Of a stretch of DNA of 64,000 bases, positions 35,409 to 42,573 are shown in pieces. Below the pieces are notes generated by a model, which made no database searches, had not been told where the DNA came from, and worked only from the letters and a program-made list of their open reading frames with translations. The stretch is from positions 124,001 to 188,000 of the forward strand of contig NZ_JABWSY010000009.1 in NCBI RefSeq assembly GCF_013396335.1, in the 5' to 3' direction. Both the position numbers and the translations under genes were made by a program. Within the stretch, counting starts at the first letter, position 1. The number at the start of each line of letters is the position of its first letter. This stretch comes from Bacillus sp. EB106-08-02-XG196. GTDB taxonomy: Bacteria > Bacillota > Bacilli > Bacillales > Cytobacillaceae.

Positions 35409-35446
35409 TTTTTTAGTTTATCTGAATAAAAAATTTCGAGGGTGGG
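35397..35446 (+). promoter_or_regulatory. 19-bp hairpin mutually exclusive with the tRNA-like T-arm
   Basis: Bases 35397-35415 pair with 35427-35446 over 19 bp with a single bulged A and an 11-base loop. The 5' arm begins with CCCAC, the 3' strand of the T-arm, so the two structures cannot coexist. The hairpin is not followed by a T run. It ends 48 bases before the GNAT start codon. Confidence 0.7.
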
Positions 35447-35493
35447 CCGCTTCTTTAGACATGGGATCGGATTGCCCAATGGAGGGAAATTCA

Positions 35494-36054
35494 ATGCTTA
35501 AGAAACGAGATCTTCATGACAGCCATGTATTATTTGAACTAATGTCGCATCCAGATGTCTTTCCTTTTGTGCGTCAAAAATGTGATTCTTATGAAGAATT
35601 TATATTTATGACCAAACAAACCATAGAAGCAGAAGAGCGCGGTGAATTGATTTCACGGACGATTCTTGATGAATGGGGTAACCCAATCGGAACTATTAAT
35701 CTTTTTGATATTGAAGATAATGCTGGATTTTTAGGCACATGGCTTGGTAAGCCATACCATGGGAAAGGCTACAACAGCCCTGCAAAGGACGCTTTTTTCC
35801 AGGAAGTTTTTTATAATATGGGAATAGAAACCATCTTTATGAGGATACGTAAGGTAAATATCAGGTCTATTAAGGCTGCCGAAAAACTCCCTTATGTTGT
35901 TAAAGCCAATGAAACTAGAAAATCACTTTATGAGCAGTTGAATGCTGATGGTGATGTGTATGATTTATATGAAATTCCTAAAGACCAATACTCCTTCTAT
36001 CTCATGAGAAATGGTGCAGTACAAGAAGAACCTTCTCATTTGTTAGAAGCATAA
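35494..36054 (+). CDS. GNAT family N-acetyltransferase
   Basis: This 186-residue protein has RimJ/RimL-type GNAT features (FLGTWLGKPYHGKGYN acetyl-CoA loop and KVNIRSIKAAEKL). I start at ATG 35494, which has GGAGGGAAA 6 bases upstream; an ATG 33 bases earlier lacks a site. It is close to a conserved Bacillus acetyltransferase (start MLKKRDLHDSHVLFELM). The long structured leader is unusual; the substrate is unknown. Confidence 0.85.
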   Translation: MLKKRDLHDSHVLFELMSHPDVFPFVRQKCDSYEEFIFMTKQTIEAEERGELISRTILDEWGNPIGTINLFDIEDNAGFLGTWLGKPYHGKGYNSPAKDAFFQEVFYNMGIETIFMRIRKVNIRSIKAAEKLPYVVKANETRKSLYEQLNADGDVYDLYEIPKDQYSFYLMRNGAVQEEPSHLLEA

Positions 36055-36090
36055 GAAGCAACCGGCCTTGGCCGATTGCTTCTTCTTTTT
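36053..36090 (+). terminator. Terminator of the GNAT gene
   Basis: AAGAAGCAACCGGCC pairs with GGCCGATTGCTTCTT, with minor mismatch, followed by CTTTTTG. Confidence 0.82.
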
Positions 36091-36110
36091 GTACTTATTA
36101 AGGATTTTTA

Positions 36111-36269
36111 TTAATCCGTTACATCTTGTTCCATTCCTGAATTAACCTCACTAATACCCATGTGGAGCAAAAATTCTTCTAGTTCCTCATTCGTTAATGT
36201 TTCAAAACGACCATCATGAAAAAATACTTGAGTTTGATTTGGATTAATTCTGTTCATGTTAAAACTCAT
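36111..36269 (-). CDS. Small hypothetical protein, 52 residues
   Basis: The ORF has a clear AAAGGAG ribosome site 8 bases before ATG 36269 and ends at TAA 36111. It reads MSFNMNRINPNQTQVFFHDG then TNEELEEFLLHMGIS. No domain is recognised. The FFHDGRFETLTNEELEEFL stretch looks like a small alpha-helical protein with a strand. It may be a phage-like or regulatory peptide; nothing supports either. Confidence 0.55.
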   Translation of the reverse strand: MSFNMNRINPNQTQVFFHDGRFETLTNEELEEFLLHMGISEVNSGMEQDVTD

Positions 36270-36374
36270 TTTATTTTGCTCCTTTCATAGATGTGTTACA
36301 TCTATTATCTACAAAAGGAATACAATTTATACTATTAAATCGAATAGTTCAAAAATTGTAAAAGGAAAGACTTA

Positions 36375-37172
36375 TTACGTTTCTTTCGTTTGTTGTGGCG
36401 ATCTTGCTTGATAATAGGCCTTTCCGAGAACGTCCATTCCTCCGGTTACAGGAATAATACACCCCGTAATGAAGTCTGATTTCTCATCAATAAGAAAAGA
36501 AATTACTCTTGATATATCCTCCCCTGTTCCTTGTCGTCCAACTGGAACGTTTTCACTTAAGATGGAGTCTTCAATATCTTTCTCCTTCCACTCAGCGATG
36601 ATATCCCCAGGGCAAACCATATTAGCGGTAATTCCAAAATTCGCTTCCTCAATGGCAATGGTTCTAGTGAGTGACGCAAGTGCTGTCTTTGCTGCACTAA
36701 ATGCCGATCGATAAACCCAGCCAGGAGCCGTTTCCACTCTATCAAAGCCCATGGTAATAATTCTTCCCCAGAGCTGCTTTCGCATAAACGGAATGATTTC
36801 TTTGGATAAATAAAAAACTGCATTTAAATTCCCATTTATTAAATAATTCCATTCATCGTTTGAATACTCCGTCATTTTCTTTCTCTCACGTACATATGGT
36901 CCTGCATTATGAATGACAACATCAATCGAGGAAAATTCCGACAAGACTTGTTCAACAATGTGCGTACAATCTAACTGATTTGCTACATCACCTTGAATGC
37001 AAATGATCTTATTTCCGAATTTTTTTTCAAGCTCTTGAGATAAAAGTAAAGCTTCTTTTTTACTGTTTCGATAATTAATCGCAAGCCTATAACCTTGTTC
37101 TGCAAGCTGCCATGCTGTATTTTTCCCTAGACCAGTAGCTCCTCCAGTAATTAAAGCCGTTTTTTTATTCAA
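36375..37172 (-). CDS. Short-chain dehydrogenase/reductase family protein with Phe in place of the catalytic Tyr
   Basis: This 265-residue Rossmann protein has the NAD(P) motif TGGATGLGKN, the NAGP segment and ends with a typical FabG-like GCIIPVTGG. The usual YxxxK active site reads FSAAK (the Phe codon is TTT at 36695-36697 in the minus strand), so the catalytic Tyr is missing; a Tyr lies five residues before. Related Bacillus proteins share this, so it may be a family trait rather than a mutation. Activity as a reductase is uncertain. The start is TTG 37172 with AGAGGTAA upstream. Confidence 0.83.
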   Translation of the reverse strand: MNKKTALITGGATGLGKNTAWQLAEQGYRLAINYRNSKKEALLLSQELEKKFGNKIICIQGDVANQLDCTHIVEQVLSEFSSIDVVIHNAGPYVRERKKMTEYSNDEWNYLINGNLNAVFYLSKEIIPFMRKQLWGRIITMGFDRVETAPGWVYRSAFSAAKTALASLTRTIAIEEANFGITANMVCPGDIIAEWKEKDIEDSILSENVPVGRQGTGEDISRVISFLIDEKSDFITGCIIPVTGGMDVLGKAYYQARSPQQTKET

Positions 37173-37328
37173 GAGCCATTACCTCTCATAAATGTTTTTC
37201 TTAACTATATGTTTGATGCTTGGTTATATATGCAAAATTAACTTGGTAATTTATAACGTTTAAAACCTCAATTGCATAGTATAGGGTATCAATGCCCAGA
37301 GAGAGTTTGCAGAAAAGGTGAGGAAATT

Positions 37329-37793
37329 ATGTTCCCGTGGAATTTATTCCCTTTTAATAAAGACATGAAGAATAAGCTTCAGCATATGAAACCAGATGAA
37401 ATCGACCAATTTATTAAAGGCATTATGGGGAATGTAATGGCATCTCAATCAGGTGGTAGCCTAAATCCTCAAGACGTCGTGAATCATTATCAATCCCAAC
37501 CCACTCAGCAGAGAAATCCATTAAATTCTTCAGCCTTTGAAACGCATGATTCTGTATTTGTTAGAATACCAATTAAGGATGAATCACTCCTTAAAGAGTT
37601 GCAGATTTATCATACTGCAACTCAGCTGATGGTGGAACATATACCCGAGCGAGATGCTAAACATTCCATCAAGCTTCCGGCAATGGTAAAAAAGAAGGGA
37701 TCCTCTGCTAAATATAAAGATGGAATACTTGAAATAAAACTAATAAAATCATATGACATTCAATACTCGCAAATCGATGTTACAGAAATATAG
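37329..37793 (+). CDS. Hsp20/alpha-crystallin-like small heat-shock protein
   Basis: This 154-residue protein has a C-terminal alpha-crystallin-like domain: VFVRIPIKDES, then a dimer-interface-like stretch and a final GILEIKLIKS strand with IxI-like ending. The N-terminal part (FPWNLFPFNKDMKNK) is amphipathic. In B. subtilis similar proteins (CotM, CotP, YocM) act in coat assembly or salt stress. I start at ATG 37329, after AAAGGTGAGG; the longer reading has no site. Confidence 0.68.
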   Translation: MFPWNLFPFNKDMKNKLQHMKPDEIDQFIKGIMGNVMASQSGGSLNPQDVVNHYQSQPTQQRNPLNSSAFETHDSVFVRIPIKDESLLKELQIYHTATQLMVEHIPERDAKHSIKLPAMVKKKGSSAKYKDGILEIKLIKSYDIQYSQIDVTEI

Positions 37794-37794
37794 A

Positions 37795-37829
37795 AAAAAG
37801 ACAGCAATTCAATTACACTGCTGTCTTTT
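37795..37829. terminator. Bidirectional terminator
   Basis: AAAAAGACAGCA pairs with TGCTGTCTTTT around a 12-base loop, between convergent genes. Confidence 0.82.
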
Positions 37830-37834
37830 ACTCT

Positions 37835-38299
37835 TTAATGCCCCTCCATATCCATTGAATCCTTCGATTCATTTGGGTCCTCCGGTTCACTATCTGTTCC
37901 AATAACAAATTCTTCCTTAGGCATGTTGTGCATATCTCTAGCTGTTACGTGTGAAATAATATAGTACGTTCCTTCTTGTGCAAACGACTTTTCTAAGCGA
38001 TAAATTCCATCTTCAGCATGCTGTACCTTTACCTTTTCGTGGTTTTCATCCTTTGCACGCCAAATTTCAAATTTCACCTCGTCTGCGTCTTCAACATTCT
38101 CTTCTCCCTGTGTAACCTTTGCTTCAAATATAATCGGTTCATTGGCTTGTCCATGCTCCGGGGTAATAGTCAACTTTACTTCTACAAACTCAGGTAACTC
38201 TTTATCAGCTTGATCTTGATCTTGATTTTCTTTATTACCGCATGCACTGACGATCAATAAAGCCAAAAACAATAGACTTAGAATTTTAAATTTTTTCAT
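37835..38299 (-). CDS. YtkA-like domain lipoprotein
   Basis: This 154-residue lipoprotein has a signal with lipobox VSAC (Cys about 20) and a YtkA/FixH-like beta-sandwich (FVEVKLTITPEHGQANEPIIFEAKVTQG). It ends in a His-containing acidic tail (MDMEGH). YtkA-like proteins are extracytoplasmic and often linked to copper or cytochrome oxidase assembly. It follows the upstream small gene after 3 bases, so they form an operon. Confidence 0.85.
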   Translation of the reverse strand: MKKFKILSLLFLALLIVSACGNKENQDQDQADKELPEFVEVKLTITPEHGQANEPIIFEAKVTQGEENVEDADEVKFEIWRAKDENHEKVKVQHAEDGIYRLEKSFAQEGTYYIISHVTARDMHNMPKEEFVIGTDSEPEDPNESKDSMDMEGH

Positions 38300-38302
38300 G
38301 GT

Positions 38303-38590
38303 TTAGCTCTCCTTTATCAAATTCTCCATAATACCATTGTGGACATGGATAAGTGATACTTTAGCTTCATTTGAGATTGTCGACTGTGTGATTCTGCTAA
38401 TAGCGGAATAGTATTTTTCAAATTTATTCTTCCGAATTCTCGGATGAGAGTTCTCATCAAGCAGTTCTCTTTTAACAGCTTCTATTAAAGTCTCCTCACT
38501 GCTTCTATCACTGGCAGCTAGCATACGATTATTCCAAACCATTCGATACTCAGCTAGTAATTCATCAAAATTGATATTTCCTATCGTCAA
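38303..38590 (-). CDS. Hypothetical protein upstream of the YtkA-like lipoprotein
   Basis: This 95-residue acidic helical protein (LLAEYRMVWNNRMLAASDR, then VKRELLDENSHPRIRKNKFEKYYS) has no known domain. I start at TTG 38590, six bases after GGAGGTG. The stop is 3 bases before the lipoprotein ATG, so translation is coupled. It resembles small structural proteins, but no function is claimed. Confidence 0.6.
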   Translation of the reverse strand: MTIGNINFDELLAEYRMVWNNRMLAASDRSSEETLIEAVKRELLDENSHPRIRKNKFEKYYSAISRITQSTISNEAKVSLIHVHNGIMENLIKES

Positions 38591-38686
38591 TAACCCCACC
38601 TCCATATCCCCTCAATTGCATTGTTACATACTTTCCAATATTATTGCAAAAAATAGATATTAACAACACCGTGAAAGGAGAAATAT

Positions 38687-38929
38687 ATGTCTACGCCTTA
38701 TAAATGTCCAAATTGCAAAACCAATCGTAGTCGTTTTAATATCATTCAACAAGTTTCGCAATCGGTAAAGCTTGACCCGCAATCAGGTGAAGTTATGAAA
38801 GAATACAGTCAAAATGAATTAGAGCCCTTTCATCTTCCATACAACGGACCTGATTATCGGATCCAATGTGCCTCCTGTGGTTTAATTGAGGACGAAAGAA
38901 CATTCATTAAATTCGGAGAACAAGCCTAA
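38687..38929 (+). CDS. Small zinc-ribbon protein
   Basis: This 80-residue protein has two CxxC knuckles, CPNC at residues 8-11 and CASC near residue 65, the ends of a four-Cys zinc ribbon. The linker is polar ([18 protein letters not shown]). The start has a full GAAAGGAG site. The function is unknown; such ribbons often bind nucleic acids. Confidence 0.68.
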   Translation: MSTPYKCPNCKTNRSRFNIIQQVSQSVKLDPQSGEVMKEYSQNELEPFHLPYNGPDYRIQCASCGLIEDERTFIKFGEQA

Positions 38930-38934
38930 CAGAA

Positions 38935-38967
38935 AAACACCTTTAACTTTTGCTAAAGGTGTTTTTT
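38935..38967. terminator. Bidirectional terminator
   Basis: AAACACCTTTA pairs with TAAAGGTGTTT with an 8-base loop, between convergent genes. Confidence 0.85.
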
Positions 38968-38969
38968 AT

Positions 38970-39791
38970 TTATTTTAAGTCATTTTCTTTTAAAAACGAT
39001 TCTGAGTCTACTTTCCAGGCATCCATCGTTGAAAATCGAATTAAATGGATTTCACCACGATAGTGCTGACTTCCTCTATTTTTAATAAACCAATCAATTT
39101 CAATTGGAACATCCATGCTTATTTCCTGTTTTAAATCCTCTGCTGGTAAAATTGGCATCCGGGTAATTCTAACATTTTCAATTTTGCCTAATATCGGTTT
39201 CCAATTAAGCTTCTGTACGGAAATCATCTTTGAAATAGAGGCATCCTGCTGCTTTAATCCTGCAATATACGCCTCAACGGTTTCATATGGAGATGTTCTA
39301 CTTAAATAATCTTCCAGCTTCCCAGCGGCCTTTAAAATCATAAGCTTATGTGACAGGTCCATTGCATTTGTACGATGAGTGGTACTGCCGTAAAAATGGA
39401 TACAAAAATGTCCTGGGAAGTTATTTTTTAAAGCACCTGCACCATGCGGCATCCCGTGCATCGACCCGGCAATCCATTGATCTTTTCGAATCACAATAAT
39501 CGCACGCCGTTTCCAGCTCCATTTTCCTCCGTAAATCTTTTTCATGATTTCTGTATCCTTGGGTGTCAATGGCTGTACGTCGGCATGATGACTGCCCGCA
39601 CGTCTTTGCACTTTATACTTCTTCCCTGTTTCAAGATCCAGAACCGTAAACTTCGAATACTTCGGCAAAACATTATTGACTTCTTCCCATGGCAGCATTT
39701 CAATTTTGTAACTAATATTTGTTGCTGCATGAATCCCTTGACCACTTAGGAGGAATAGAATAACCATCACAAAAACTGTTTTCTTCTTCAT
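38970..39791 (-). CDS. Exported protein of unknown function with a His/Cys-rich conserved motif
   Basis: A signal peptide (residues 1-22) is followed by 250 residues. The segment with GSHHADV, HGMPHGAG and GHFCIHFYGSTTHR contains six His and one Cys in a pattern I recall from uncharacterised Firmicute cell-wall proteins, where it often accompanies peptidoglycan-binding domains. It could be a metal-dependent or Cys-dependent wall enzyme, but this is inference. It is divergent to no near gene and ends at a terminator. Confidence 0.65.
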   Translation of the reverse strand: MKKKTVFVMVILFLLSGQGIHAATNISYKIEMLPWEEVNNVLPKYSKFTVLDLETGKKYKVQRRAGSHHADVQPLTPKDTEIMKKIYGGKWSWKRRAIIVIRKDQWIAGSMHGMPHGAGALKNNFPGHFCIHFYGSTTHRTNAMDLSHKLMILKAAGKLEDYLSRTSPYETVEAYIAGLKQQDASISKMISVQKLNWKPILGKIENVRITRMPILPAEDLKQEISMDVPIEIDWFIKNRGSQHYRGEIHLIRFSTMDAWKVDSESFLKENDLK

Positions 39792-39861
39792 CTAAACCCC
39801 CTTTACAATGAAAAAATAACTACATTAAAAGAGTTACCTGAAGAAGAAATGTTCATTCATT

Positions 39862-40800
39862 TTAATTTTGTTTTTTGAAGTCTTTTTCAAGTTTACCTAG
39901 CTTTTCCTCAATCTCAGACCAATCCATATTTTCGCCGATAAATACCAGATTTAAAGGTAAATTCATTTCTTCCTTTATATATAAAGGCATTCCATAAGAA
40001 TATTGGAAGAGATATGGTTTTGATAAAGAATCAAATTTTATATAGCCTTTGATGCGATATATCCTCTCAGGTAAACCCTTCAAAAAATCCTCGAAGTCAG
40101 AATGGTTGATTGGTTCTTGGAATTGATAGACAAACGTGGTTAAATTAAGAGCTTTTTTCGAAAAATCAGCACTAGTTTGTTTTGAAAATGATGAAAGTGT
40201 CAGTTTTCTCAATTCATCAATAGAGACCTGAGAATAATTAGTTAATAAGCAGCGTGCAGCAGAATTAATTCCTTGTATCTCAAAAATAATTTTTGATTGC
40301 TCTGATTCCGACAATTCATCCATTTTATTAACAAGGATAAAATCTGCGTGTCTGACCTGCTCGAGCAGTAATTGATGAACCTGTGGACTTAACGTCTTTC
40401 TGTCACTCCATCTTAATCCATCCACTGTTGTTACAATACCCTTTATCGTAAACTGATCTGCAAATAAAGGTGAAAGGATAGCATCTAGAACTTCAACCGG
40501 GTGTGCAGCCCCCGTGGTTTCAATATAGATAACTTCTGGCTTTTCATTCAATAATAAGCCCTGCAGCTGTGCTTCAAGCTTGTCCTGAATGGAACAGCAG
40601 ATACAGCCCCCTAATAGCTCCTTCAAAGCTACATCTTCGTCCCGAGCGACTTCTGAATCGATTGAGACCTTTCCTAGTTCATTCATCATTACGGCGGTTT
40701 TTCGCCCTGATAATTGCTCATTTTCAAGCAGACGCTTCAATAGCGTTGTTTTTCCACTTCCTAAAAATCCGGATAAAATATATACCTCAGTGTTTTTCAT
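39862..40800 (-). CDS. CobW/ZNG1-like GTPase (COG0523)
   Basis: COG0523 GTPases deliver metal, often zinc, to client enzymes. Walker A is GFLGSGKTTLL (11-21), the CxCC metal motif is Cys66, Cys68, Cys69 in GGCICCS, Walker B-like ETTGAAHPVEV follows and NKxD is NKMD. The protein is 312 residues with a CobW C-terminal domain. I see no clear Zur box upstream. The gene is divergent from the AlbA-domain gene. Confidence 0.9.
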   Translation of the reverse strand: MKNTEVYILSGFLGSGKTTLLKRLLENEQLSGRKTAVMMNELGKVSIDSEVARDEDVALKELLGGCICCSIQDKLEAQLQGLLLNEKPEVIYIETTGAAHPVEVLDAILSPLFADQFTIKGIVTTVDGLRWSDRKTLSPQVHQLLLEQVRHADFILVNKMDELSESEQSKIIFEIQGINSAARCLLTNYSQVSIDELRKLTLSSFSKQTSADFSKKALNLTTFVYQFQEPINHSDFEDFLKGLPERIYRIKGYIKFDSLSKPYLFQYSYGMPLYIKEEMNLPLNLVFIGENMDWSEIEEKLGKLEKDFKKQN

Positions 40801-40917
40801 CTGTGTTTACCTCTTTTTCATCTGATCTTCCTTTTATTATAGCTGAAATTGGGCTATCAACCAGATAAAAGTGGCTTATAATAGTAGTAAAAGAATATTC
40901 AGAAAGGATCTTTCCTC

Positions 40918-41628
40918 ATGATTTATGAGTATGTCTACCCAAAAAGTCTCCTTCATTTTATTAAGAACCCATCACACGAAACCCTAAAAGACCTTCTCCT
41001 TCACAATACGGGTGAAACAGATTTTCTAGATTTTAAAACCAAATGGACAGAGTTTTCTAAGATGGCTAAACACGTGCTTGCGATCGCAAATTCGGGCGGC
41101 GGCTGTATTATTGTTGGTGTTAGTCAAAATGAGGAGGGTTCAATTTCCTTAACTGGACTAAACGAAGATGATTTTTTAGATAAAGCAGATATAGATAATA
41201 AACTGGCAAATTTACTACCAAAATACTTAAAATATCGGACGGAGGATTTTTATTTTAGCAGTGACCAACAAACATTAAGCAATAAAAGATTTCAGGTACT
41301 CATCATTGAATATGATCCAAAATATGTGCCCTACACCTCAGTTGTTCAGCGGAATGAACTTCGTTATGGTGCCATATATGTTCGACAAGGGACAAAATCT
41401 CTCGAAGCAACCAATGACAGGCTCGTGGAAATTATTTTACGCAAGGTACAGTCAGGGGGTTCTGGCGTGAATGAATATTCCCTTAAAGAGCACCTTAACC
41501 AATTAAAGGAATTATATGAGGAGCTTGCCTCACAAAAAAACAATGAATATAGTCAATTTATTTCAGAAGTGATAGAACATAAAAAAGATAGAATTCGGCA
41601 ATTATTAGATATTCTTCCTGAAAATTAA
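40918..41628 (+). CDS. AlbA_2 (Schlafen-like) ATP/DNA-binding domain protein
   Basis: Residues 25 to about 165 form the AlbA_2 domain (GETDFLDFKTKW, ANSGGGCIIVGVSQ, AIYVRQGTKSLEA), as in Schlafen-like transcription regulators and some defence proteins. The last 60 residues are helical and charged. It is 236 residues with no fused HTH or helicase. The role is unknown. The start has AAAGGATC 6 bases upstream. Confidence 0.82.
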   Translation: MIYEYVYPKSLLHFIKNPSHETLKDLLLHNTGETDFLDFKTKWTEFSKMAKHVLAIANSGGGCIIVGVSQNEEGSISLTGLNEDDFLDKADIDNKLANLLPKYLKYRTEDFYFSSDQQTLSNKRFQVLIIEYDPKYVPYTSVVQRNELRYGAIYVRQGTKSLEATNDRLVEIILRKVQSGGSGVNEYSLKEHLNQLKELYEELASQKNNEYSQFISEVIEHKKDRIRQLLDILPEN

Positions 41629-41661
41629 TGAGAAAGTGAATGAACTCATTCACTTTCTCAT
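41628..41661. terminator. Long palindromic bidirectional terminator
   Basis: A 16-bp perfect inverted repeat (ATGAGAAAGTGAATGA and its complement) has only a two-base centre. It begins within the last base of the AlbA gene stop and lies 4 bases from the stop of the convergent gene. Confidence 0.7.
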
Positions 41662-41665
41662 CACT

Positions 41666-42463
41666 CTAATAAAATCCTTGTTCGCCTTCTAACATTTTAT
41701 TTACATTTTCAAGCTTGTTATCTTTATTAGCAGCCACTAATTCTATTTGTTCAATTGAAGTAACAGGGTTCATCATTACCGTTAATCCCAAATCCATTAA
41801 CTTTCCTTTTCCTAAGTCAGTTTTGACATTTTTTAAGGTCTCATTCAGAATTTGTGGTGCTATAGTAAGGAAATCCTCAGTAGATATTTCTTTCAATATT
41901 TCTTCTTTTAACGCCATAAATATTGGAGATAATTCCTTTGCATACCCCGGATTCATTTTTAGCTGCTCCAAGTATTGGACAAAATCCTCACCCTTTAGTA
42001 TTTGTCTTTCACCTTCCAAATGCCCTTCATTTCCAGTCTTCATTTCTATCCCGTTCGGGGCAATCAAATCAATCAATGTCCCGAAACCAGAAGTATCATA
42101 GATAAAACAATAATCAATTTCTACTTGATATTTTTCTGCTGCCTGTTTTTTCAGTTGCTCCAATTCGCCTTCTTTGCCATCAAGTGCAAGCATGATAGAC
42201 CCGTACTCAATTTTATTATGGTCTTTATCATATTTTAACAACAGCGCTGGTTCTGTTGTTGATGAAGCAGCGCCTTTCCTATTTTCGATAATGAGAAAGG
42301 TTTCCTGCTTATTCTCACTTTCAGAAGAATCCTTTAATTTTTCTAGGAAAGGAATACTCTTGGCTTCTTCTCCCTCCTTCTCCGTGCTGCTTTGAAAAAA
42401 TGACTGTAAGGGGCCGAAGCCGCAAAAGGACAGGATAATGACGGCAATGATTAATTTTTTCAT
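41666..42463 (-). CDS. Hypothetical exported protein with a degenerate LCP-like core
   Basis: A hydrophobic N-terminus (KKLIIAVIILSFCGFG) is followed by a 240-residue domain. The stretch YDTSGFGTLIDLIAPNGIEMK and then LKGEDFVQYLEQLKMNPG resembles LytR-CpsA-Psr proteins, in which a GG or GI segment and R/K residues bind polyprenyl phosphate. Key arginines of active LCP enzymes are not seen. It may be a non-enzymatic relative. I start at ATG 42463 with TTAGGTGA upstream; a GTG four codons earlier lies on that site. Confidence 0.6.
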   Translation of the reverse strand: MKKLIIAVIILSFCGFGPLQSFFQSSTEKEGEEAKSIPFLEKLKDSSESENKQETFLIIENRKGAASSTTEPALLLKYDKDHNKIEYGSIMLALDGKEGELEQLKKQAAEKYQVEIDYCFIYDTSGFGTLIDLIAPNGIEMKTGNEGHLEGERQILKGEDFVQYLEQLKMNPGYAKELSPIFMALKEEILKEISTEDFLTIAPQILNETLKNVKTDLGKGKLMDLGLTVMMNPVTSIEQIELVAANKDNKLENVNKMLEGEQGFY

Positions 42464-42536
42464 ATCTAAATTCACCTAATTCCTTTTTTATCCCCATTTT
42501 CGGAAAATTAGGCAAAGATTATACTTCCACATTGAA

Positions 42537-42572
42537 AAAGCCTGAACCAACAGCAACCGGTTCAGGCTTTTC
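42537..42572 (-). terminator. Terminator of ctpA
   Basis: AAAGCCTGAACC pairs with GGTTCAGGCTTT around a 10-base loop, followed by T on the minus strand. Confidence 0.85.
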
Positions 42573-42573
42573 A

